A DNA stretch of 64,000 bases, from the NCBI GenBank assembly GCA_024734495.1, contig JALMQS010000066.1, positions 6,230,280 through 6,294,279 of the forward strand, given 5' to 3'. This DNA is from Forficula auricularia. Its lineage: Eukaryota > Arthropoda > Insecta > Dermaptera > Forficulidae. How positions within the stretch are numbered: the first letter of the stretch is position 1; each line of letters begins with the position of its first letter. A model generated the notes under the pieces. That model had not been told where the DNA came from, made no database searches, and saw only the letters and a program-made list of their open reading frames with translations. Position numbers and translations under genes: made by a program. Below are positions 57,166-64,000 of the stretch, piece after piece.

Positions 57166-58579
57166 ACGAATTATCAAAAATTCTCTGATGTAGTGATGTA
57201 TATTTTTTATCTTGATTGGAAATACTATCAGGGTACGATCAGGTTTACGGTGTACTTTTTAAAAAGAGAAAATTGATAGGATGATTTCAAAGGGGAGGTT
57301 GTATTGTGTGATTCAGACACCAGTTTATTTTTTTTTCATCGGTAATGTTAAGTTCTTCAGAAGAAAACCTAAAATCTAATCAGTTGTTTGCTTTTGAAAT
57401 ACAGACATTTTTGCACCAGATCAAAATTTCCATGAAAGTCCATTCTGTAGTCATCTTATCAATATCCAGACCTACACACAGAAAAACATCATGCTTGAAA
57501 ATGGTATTCCTTGATGTTTTTAAACAGAAAAAAAAAATTGAGTGAATTTAGAGCACCTTTCTGGGTGCTTCGCTCATCGAGAGTAATTTTTAAAAAATTT
57601 CAAGAAACATGGTGATGGTTACATTATTTTACTTAACGAGAAATTAAATTATTTTAGATAGAAAATATACAAAAATAAAAGTGAATACTTTTTTTGACCC
57701 AGGGAACAAAGCCCATTTAGTCAGATCCTTTAGGATTATTATTTCTTATTTTATGTATATGTTTATATATATGTGTGTGTGTGTGTGTGTGTAAATTGGC
57801 GTAAGATTTAGATTATAACCGTTTTGCAGTGAGACGGGCTTGATCCCAGGCTTTCTGCTCCGTAGACAGATCGGATCGGGTAACCTGGCCCCCTAAAAAA
57901 ATTTGATGCAAAATGAAAACGTTTCCAAGAATACATGCTTGGCAAATTTTTGTTTCTGAATGGCTGGGCTTGAAAATCCAAACTTGGCAGAAAGAGCTAT
58001 TGATGATTTTTAAAATTAGAAATTCGTAAGGTTCTGCTCGACAATGGTTTCAAAAAAAAAATTTCAATCCTCGTTGAACGTTTCGTTGCTTAATTACAAC
58101 TCAATTAGCAACTTAGATTTTTTATGTTTCAGGTCATTGATATTATTTAATAAATTTATAAAAAAGTTCATTAAAAACTTTAAAGGAAAAGAAGCATTTG
58201 AAGAGAGAAAAAAATTATTGGTTTTATTTCAAATACGAAGGTCCTCTTAGAAATAACGATTTTAAATTTATTAAATAATATCAATGAATTGAAAAGAAAA
58301 CAAATCTGAGGAATTTTCAATTAAACATCGAAACTTTCAACGTTTTCAGAATTTAAAAATAATAATCACGAATTTTCCTAAATATGGATGATCTTTGTCA
58401 TAGAATTTCTCAGACATTTTTTGTTTATTAATTCTTAACTCTTTCGCTCTTTCGTCTTTATTTAACTTAAAAAAAAAACTCGTTTAGTAAGAAAAAGGCA
58501 AAGAAAAAAAAAAAAGAAATTCGTCTCAGTCTATGAATTCTATCATCATTTAATGAAATGCATTCAGATTAATCGTTGT
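57166..58579. other. AT-rich stretch
   Basis: GT microsatellite at 57770-57792; hairpin AGCACCTTTCTGGGTGCT at 57550. Acceptor-like TTATGTTTCAG at 58132 is followed by an early stop. No gene recognised. Confidence 0.35.
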
Positions 58580-59050
58580 TAATTTTTTTCCCTTTGCCAA
58601 TGAATCTTTTTAATATTCAGCTCTATAGCAAACGAGGATAGATAACCGACAGATGAAGAATCCGATTTTTTTTTGAATATTTTAATGAAATGCCATTCGG
58701 CGGGGTGTTACAAATGAATTCATTTATGCCGTCCGTGCTTTTATTAAAATTCCTTTTACGTTTTTTTTGTTATTGCCTCTTTACAGAAATAGTCATTTAA
58801 TATGCTGATGAGAATGGAAGAGAACGAGAGGGAGAAAGTTAAATGATGAGCTGATAATAGAGATTAGGAAAATTGACAGCAATTAGAGATCAATGTAGAA
58901 ACAGATCGCCAAGAGAGGGGGCTATAGCAATGGGGCCCGGCCTCAGAAGATTACATTAGAGTATTCGGCCAAAATATGAATAATTGTAAGAAAAAACAAC
59001 GAGACAAGATCAGAAGGATTGTCATCTCCTCAGGAATCGAAACCAAATGC
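58580..59050. other. Mixed-composition island
   Basis: Repeat-free and less AT-rich; includes GGCGGGGTGTTACAAATGAA and ATGCCGTCCGTGC, then a purine-rich run and GGGGCCCGGCCTCAGAAGAT. Candidate conserved non-coding sequence; it leads straight into the hairpin that follows. Confidence 0.3.
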
Positions 59051-59051
59051 A

Positions 59052-59127
59052 AAAAAACTATCCTGGCCATTGGCAATTCTCCGAGGAATAAATAGGGGAG
59101 AATTGCCAATGCCCCAAATAGTTTTTT
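59052..59127 (+). ncRNA. miRNA-like hairpin candidate
   Basis: A 76-nt inverted repeat. AAAAAACTAT pairs with ATAGTTTTTT, then a short mismatched section, then CATTGGCAATTCTCC pairs perfectly with GGAGAATTGCCAATG; the loop is about 13 nt (59084-59096). About 27 of 31 positions pair, with an interrupted rather than perfect stem, as in pre-miRNAs and unlike the long MITE foldbacks here. It lies at the edge of a repeat-free island. I do not recognise a known insect miRNA seed. The strand is undetermined; a decayed tiny MITE is the alternative. Confidence 0.4.
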
Positions 59128-59354
59128 GGGTTGATAATCTTAACATGCATATTATCTATTACTTAGAACGATTGAAGAGAAAATATTTGCATTTTTTTAT
59201 TTTCGACACTTTTAACTTTTTAATATGGGTAATTATTAAAATTATTCTGTACGTACGGCAACAGAGTTTTCAAGCATTAATCCCCCCCCCTAAATATATG
59301 TTTGGATTCCAATACACACGATTTTTCAAGAAGATTAAGTCTTAGAGAAAGTTT

Positions 59355-59650
59355 TGTCCAGGGAGAATGGTGTAGGTTCTAGGTGAAACACATTTAATAT
59401 TAAAAATTTTAAATTTAAAAAATATAAATTACTAGGTAGGTTTCACAAATAAAAAAAATATTGCTTATGAGCAAGACTTATATTATATTTTAGGCTACAA
59501 TCCCATCTTCAGGAGTTTACATAGATAGTTATCTGTTTAATCAGTAAAATTGCAAAAAACTATAGGAGTTTACACAAATAGTTATCTATGGAAACTCCTG
59601 AAGATGGGCTCGTAGCTGAAAATATTTATAGTCTTACTCGTTACTCATAA
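59355..59650. mobile_element. Penelope-like foldback terminus
   Basis: It starts GAATGGTGTAGGTTCTAGGT, the shared end motif. Cores CTGAAGATGGGATTGTAGCC (minus, near 59490-59511) and CTGAAGATGGGCTCGTAGCT then GAAAA (plus, 59598-59621) face each other across TCTATGTAAACTCC inverted repeats. Confidence 0.65.
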
Positions 59651-60290
59651 CGTCATAACGGCAACAAGTGGGATGAAATATGGCAACAGCGCAAAATTCT
59701 TAAACTGCACGAGTTTTGGAAGAGCGCCTGGTATCATTTATTATTTATATTATATATTATTTCATTTATTTAAATAATTACAAGCCACCCGAGTGTTGGA
59801 TAAAATACATTTTATTCGATAATTTTTTTTTTTTTTTTATAAAAAGGTATTTGTAGCTAACAGAATATAACAAAAGCGCTAGTGTAGAATACGCGCCGTT
59901 GCTAGATTTCCAACTCTATTTCTTGAAATCGTTTTTGTGTTAAATAAATGTTTTTATATTGAGAAAAAATTTATCTGAATATTCTTTTTATTAATATTAT
60001 CAAAACAAAGATTTTTATTCGAAATAAACCTCATTGTTAACATTTTTTTTTTTAATTAAAAAATTTAGTAGGCAGGCGTTGTCACTCTGCAGAAATACAA
60101 AAGATTTTTTCGAAGATCAATCAGATAGATAAACAGCCTCGAACTCCCTTAATTGAAAGATTTTGCTTTGCATCAAGCAGAGGACAACCTCATTGATTTC
60201 TCTTTATGTATAGTTTTATTTAATTGAAAATTCTCTTTCCTTTTGCTTACTATTATTTTTTCTCAACTTACCCCATTTATATATATACTT
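59651..60290. other. AT-rich stretch with a Penelope-type end
   Basis: 60155-60210 (TTTGCATCAAGCAGAGGACA, minus orientation) matches the family end at 48700 and 63055. Confidence 0.4.
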
Positions 60291-60297
60291 TTAAACC

Positions 60298-61052
60298 AGG
60301 GGATGCTGTCCAAAAAAGTACCGTTTATTTTTTGAAATTCTATTTTAATCTTCGCTTTTTTTTGCAAATTTCAATGAATAAGGAAGGCATCATTTTCGTT
60401 ATTTTCCAAATTTAACATTGGTTTTTTTAAAAATATATTTTGAGACCTTCCTTCTCCCCAAACGGATACTACTTTATGTGAGTGAGGATAGGAGTCAGAA
60501 ATTAAATCTTGTGACTTAAACTTTTTCCACAATGAATCAGCCTGTCCTATAAGAAAATCTTAAATTTATCCTAATTCTATTGCTTTAATATTTCCGATCT
60601 TATATATTGAGAGTTCTTTGAAATGGATTAGTCCAAAGATTCCCGAATCATCTTTATTTGTTCCTTTTTTGTATTATTACTATTTTAATAATTCCTCATC
60701 GAGAACAATTTTTATTCGACTCAAACTCGTCTGGACTTGTCTTTGACATGCTTGAACTTACACTTGAAGATACACCAGGCAGGGACTTCAAACCTTCTAT
60801 CAGCACCCTTTTCGGAAAAATCATTCATTTTAATTTCCCCTTGAAATTATGCAACAATTTTATTTCCTTTCGAGAACCAATATACTTTTCAAAACAAAAA
60901 ATTTCTATAGAAAAATTTGAAATAACGGATAATAATTTGAAAATTTAAAGATCCTCCTGAAATTTTGAAGTCGACCTTATTATATTTTTGAAAATACTCT
61001 AAATGTTTGAAATTTTAGGGATGCGCCGCATCCATTGATCGCACTCCATGAT
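60298..61052. mobile_element. MITE family M, copy 1
   Basis: Begins GGGGATGCTGTCCAAAAAAG and ends GGGATGCGCCGCATCC with ATCGCACTCC, matching the ends and internal AATTTAACATTRGWTTTTTT of the element at 63338-63753. It contains a 96-codon plus frame (60658-60948) with FDMLELTLEDTPGRDFKPSI; no family recognised, so it may be an internal remnant of an autonomous relative. Confidence 0.5.
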
Positions 61053-61169
61053 ATATAAGATAGTAAAAAAATTTTCAATGTTCAGTTAAAATTTTTTCCA
61101 GTGAATCTAAAAATAGTATCTAGCAAATTTTAGCTCAATCCAACAATAATTATTAACTCGAGGGGCATA

Positions 61170-61502
61170 ATGTCCAAATATAAAATGACAATTTTGTTCA
61201 TTTAAATTTTCACATCTTACTGATACCATATCATATAATTGAGAAAAATGAATAACATTAATTTTATTAAAAATTTAATGATTAAATAAAAAAAAAAAAA
61301 ATAACACTATTTAATATAAAATATTAAAAAAAAAAAAACCGAAAATGTCCTCAATGTCCAAATATAAAATGACAATTTTGTTCATTTAAATTTTCACATC
61401 TTACTGATACCATATCATATAATTGAGAAAAATGAATAACATTAAATTTTATTAAAAATTTAATGATTAAATTAAAAAAAAATAAAATCGAAAATGTCCT
61501 CA
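61170..61502 (-). repeat. Tandem duplication in the putative 3' UTR
   Basis: Two copies (about 61170-61353 and 61354-61503) of a unit with GTCCAAATATAAAATGACAA and ATAATTGAGAAAAATGAATA, differing mainly in A-tract length. On the minus strand each unit begins TGAGGACATTTTCG, so the boundary falls on the stop codon of the exon at 61500-61730. AATAAA signals for the minus strand occur in both copies (near 61263 and 61449). Confidence 0.75.
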
Positions 61503-61730
61503 AAGAATAGATTCACTACTCTCTTCGAGTTCAGGGTAATAGCCATCAGAGCTTGAACTATCACTTTCACTCTCTGGACCATGTATCCAATGTTCACTTT
61601 CGGCATACGTTCTTAAATACGAGAAGTCCGGAATAGTCTCCATGATATAAGTCAAATAGGTAAAGAGATGCTTGTCCGTTGCCTCTTGCTGAGAAATGTT
61701 GTTTGGAAAAGATTCGTTAACCTCTGGAAT
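61500..61730 (-). CDS. Terminal coding exon of an unknown gene
   Basis: The minus-strand acceptor TTTTTTTTATTCTAG ends at 61731, and the frame is open from the very first codon for 76 residues to TGA at 61500. It reads IPEVNESFPNNISQQEATD, then HLFTYLTYIMETIPDFSYLR, TYAESEHWIHG and an acidic tail PESESDSSSSDGYYPELEES. An open frame of this length is unlikely by chance in such AT-rich DNA, and the mixture of aromatic and acidic/Ser residues is protein-like, with casein-kinase-type sites. The exon has no ATG at its start, so upstream exons must lie beyond 61.8 kb, perhaps outside the window. The family is not recognised. Confidence 0.65.
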   Translation of the reverse strand: MPEVNESFPNNISQQEATDKHLFTYLTYIMETIPDFSYLRTYAESEHWIHGPESESDSSSSDGYYPELEESSESIL

Positions 61731-61739
61731 CTAGAATAA

Positions 61740-62955
61740 AAAAATATATATATAAATATATGGAAAAATGTAGAAATTAATCATATGAAGAAAAAATAAA
61801 AACTAGGAATATTTTCGAAAATTTTTGGGAATTTAGCAATTTTTTAGTCAGCTAACAGTTTGAGATAGAAATATGAACTTAGCACAGTACAGTAGAGCAG
61901 TTTATAATACAAACTTATGTGCCAAATAGAGTTCTAGCTAAATCATTCGATAGTTTCACATTTAAAAATCCTATTTTTTTCTGGTTTTGTGCATTTTTGA
62001 ATCAGAAATATTGAATCTAGAAACCACAAAATCTACTAAGTTTTTCTTTTAGGAAATCAAACAGTCTTTCTGTTGGTTTGTCAGTCTGAATTACAATACA
62101 CATACATAACTCATGAAATTGAAGTTGCAGCAAGTTGATTCTGGTTTTAAAATATTTAAATTTTCAAAATGAAGAACCTATTAGATATTTCGGATTTTCT
62201 AGCTTTAGAACATCCCATTGAAAAATAACAAAAGTCGGAAAAAGAATAAGAAAAGAAATAATTATATAGAGCTTATGAGCGGAAATTTGGAACTCAATTT
62301 TTATATTAATAAACTGCACTTTTTGGCAAGCTAGTTACAGAAATGACTATTTACGTGAAATTAATAAAGAAATAAGGATTTACAAAAAAAATTTAGAAAA
62401 TCTCCAAGTCTAGAAAAAAAAACAATTTAAATACGAGGAGATCAAATATATGGTAAATTCATGTGGATGGTCATATCCCTTGATTTAAATGTACTTTTTT
62501 TAACAAAATGTCTTTGAAAACGTGTTTTATTATAGGTACTATTTTAGTTTCCTCATGGGTATTTTTTGCAGGAATTTATCGGAAATTAATAATTAAATAG
62601 GTAGAACAGAGCTATTAAATAAAGTGTTCTGAAAAGTTTAGCGACACTTTGCAATGTTTTTTTCTTAAAGAAAATGTTTACAAACTTTGATACCTAGTTT
62701 TTCAAACGTTCTATTTAAATTGCCTGACAGACTGAATTTTTCTATTTTGATGTTTCAATAACCAGTTTGCTCTGAAAAATTGGTCTTTGCATAAGGAAGA
62801 TGTAAAACTTGTTGCATGGATACTTAAACAAGAATTATTTAGAAATTAACATAATTTTTAATAAAAATTACTTCCATTTTAATTAAACTCTTATTATCTC
62901 AACTTTAGTTGTTTTTAATTTTCAATGGATTTATAAAATCAACAACCGTGTTTTT
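61740..62955. other. Probable intron upstream of the minus-strand exon
   Basis: AT-rich; branch-like GATTAAT (minus) near 61780. I found no further minus-strand exon with good donor and acceptor. Confidence 0.4.
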
Positions 62956-62959
62956 CTTT

Positions 62960-63245
62960 AATTGAAAAGATTTTGTTTTGCTGAGAGTAGCAGAGTTGAT
63001 AAATCATGAAGAAAACATAGAGGTTGTCCTCTGCTTGATGCAAATAAACATACACATATATAACTTAAATATAATTTTAATAATGTTTCACAATAAACCA
63101 ACACCGCGTTCCCTAAATTCGATGTATATATACTAATATAATTTATTTGTTTGAGACATTAATTTCGAAGGGTTGACCTTCATCATCAGTCTTTTTAAAT
63201 ATAAATATTTTATCTGTTACCTCTCATGGGGCCAATTGGGTAGAG
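62960..63245. mobile_element. Penelope-like ends with hammerhead-like core
   Basis: 62970-63055 is the AGTAGCAGAG...CTGCTTGATGCAAATAA end; 63086-63118 carries CACAATAAACCAACACCGCG and TTCCCTAAATTCG. 63170-63194 on the minus strand reads CTGATGATGAAGGTCAACCC then TTCGAAATTAATGTCTC, a core with intact CTGATGA and stem II. Confidence 0.65.
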
Positions 63246-63337
63246 AAAAAAATTCGTTTCGTTGTCTAAAGCGAGTTTTGGTGTGACTAGCACTATTAGA
63301 CAACGAAACGAATATATATATATGTGTGTGTATCAGT

Positions 63338-63753
63338 GGCGAGCGGTGACATTTCAACAAGGGAATGCTGTCCAAAAAATATAACCCTTCAATTTTTAAA
63401 GTGTTATTTTATTTTTCGTTCCTTTTTGTATCATAAACACAGAATTTTTCATCATTTTTCAAATTTAACATTAGATTTTTTATAACACGGAGGGGGAAGT
63501 GGGAAAGAAAAGGGGAAGGTCCAGATTCGAATATTTCGACCAAATAATTATGGATATGGGATGCGAGACATTTCAAAGAGGTCAAAGAGCTGGCATGGGA
63601 CAGAGTCGAGTGGAGACGAGTGGTTGTGTCAAACCAGTCTTAGGACTGTATACTCAATGATGATTATGATAACATGGTATGAACATACTGTTGACATTTA
63701 GAAATTTTAGGGATGCGCAGTATCCACAGTATCCCTGGACCGCACGCCACTGA
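63338..63753. mobile_element. MITE family M, copy 2, containing a LINE tail
   Basis: Inverted ends CAGTGGCGAGCGGTGACA and GGACCGCACGCCACTG, then AGGGAATGCTGT against ACAGTATCCCT. The flanks agree only partly as an 8-bp duplication. A LINE C-terminal tail is inserted inside. Confidence 0.65.
63490..63670 (+). pseudogene. LINE C-terminal tail, plus strand
   Basis: GRSRFEYFDQIIMDMGCETF then, after one frameshift, KELAWDRVEWRRVVVSNQS and a stop, followed by CTCAATGATGATTATGATAA. It is the best-preserved of three such tails (others 30480-30665, 53690-53850), all 5'-truncated. Confidence 0.75.
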
Positions 63754-64000
63754 TGTTTATATTTATTTGCATCAACAGAGAACAACCTATTTGTTTCTCT
63801 TTATTTGTTTTTCTTTGTCTCAAAATCTTATACTCGTATATTCCAACTATCCATTTTCCCATATACCAGTCCTTAACCACTTTCTCTTGTAAACCATTTA
63901 TCTGGGAGATTTGACACAAATAACCATTTTTGTAGAGAATCAAATTTTCTAAAGTCAGTTTTTCCATTTTTGCTATAAATTCAATGGTTTAATAAATGCG
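63754..64000. repeat. Penelope-type end and flank
   Basis: TTTATTTGCATCAACAGAGA and ACAACCTATTTGTTTCTCTT match the ends at 48700. The 86-codon minus frame over it is partly repeat-derived. Confidence 0.45.

Noticed and set aside
1..64000. CRISPR arrays, operons, ribosome binding sites, Rho-independent terminators
   Set aside because: Nothing supports a prokaryotic origin; repeats and splice signals are eukaryotic.

Overview
This is eukaryotic, strongly AT-rich, gene-poor DNA, most likely from an arthropod (probably an insect) with a large, transposon-laden genome. The basis is the repeat content: Penelope-like elements with a GIY-YIG endonuclease, hAT elements with 8-bp target duplications, a pogo/Tigger-like element, a tRNA-derived SINE ending in GAA repeats, LINE C-termini of a type common in arthropods, and many foldback MITEs. 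I cannot name the species. There are no prokaryotic operons, rRNA genes or CRISPR arrays, and no complete host protein gene.

Host-gene evidence is sparse. On the plus strand, three short exon-like blocks (551-614, 19202-19279, 38633-38673) have good splice sites, and their only mutually compatible reading phases join into one open frame. The first and third begin with GTAAG directly after a polypyrimidine-CAG acceptor, which is the signature of recursive splicing (ratchet) sites. The simplest reading is that most of the window is intron of a long plus-strand gene with tiny and/or recursively spliced exons. On the minus strand there is a convincing terminal coding exon (61500-61730; 76 residues with an acidic Ser/Glu tail) and a GC-rich 64-nt internal exon candidate (13069-13132). 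A CpG-rich block at 54420-55390 looks like a promoter with first exon. Smaller GC-richer islands (11.7, 13.0, 33.1, 36.1, 43.0, 46.0, 58.6-59.1 kb) stand out from the AT background and may be conserved non-coding elements. One of them holds a miRNA-like hairpin (59052-59127).

RNA genes: two tRNA-like genes (minus strand, 47180-47275 and 47544-47638) lie in 247/245-bp direct repeats that differ by only two single-base indels. They have perfect A and B boxes and T4 terminators, but about 20 extra nucleotides between the D and anticodon arms.

Most of the rest is layered transposon debris. Left to right: a hAT with transposase remnant (2.9-4.2 kb); a C-rich tract (6.3-6.7 kb); a TTAA-ended element in three copies (7.4, 31.6 and 50.0-51.2 kb); several foldback elements; a SINE broken by a hAT that is itself broken by another hAT (20.7-21.6 kb); a LINE C-terminus split by a Harbinger-like foldback (29.4-30.7 kb); a LINE reverse-transcriptase remnant (35.0-36.0 kb); adjacent hAT MITEs (37.7-38.5 kb); a 1.4-kb inverted-repeat element (39.6-41.0 kb) inside another repeat; a pogo element and an 887-bp Penelope-like element (44.0-45.7 kb); a three-deep nest of hAT, TTAA element and hAT (49.9-51.7 kb); and further LINE tails and MITEs to the end. 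Hammerhead-ribozyme-like cores (CTGANGA, stem, GAAA) recur at about ten Penelope-derived termini.
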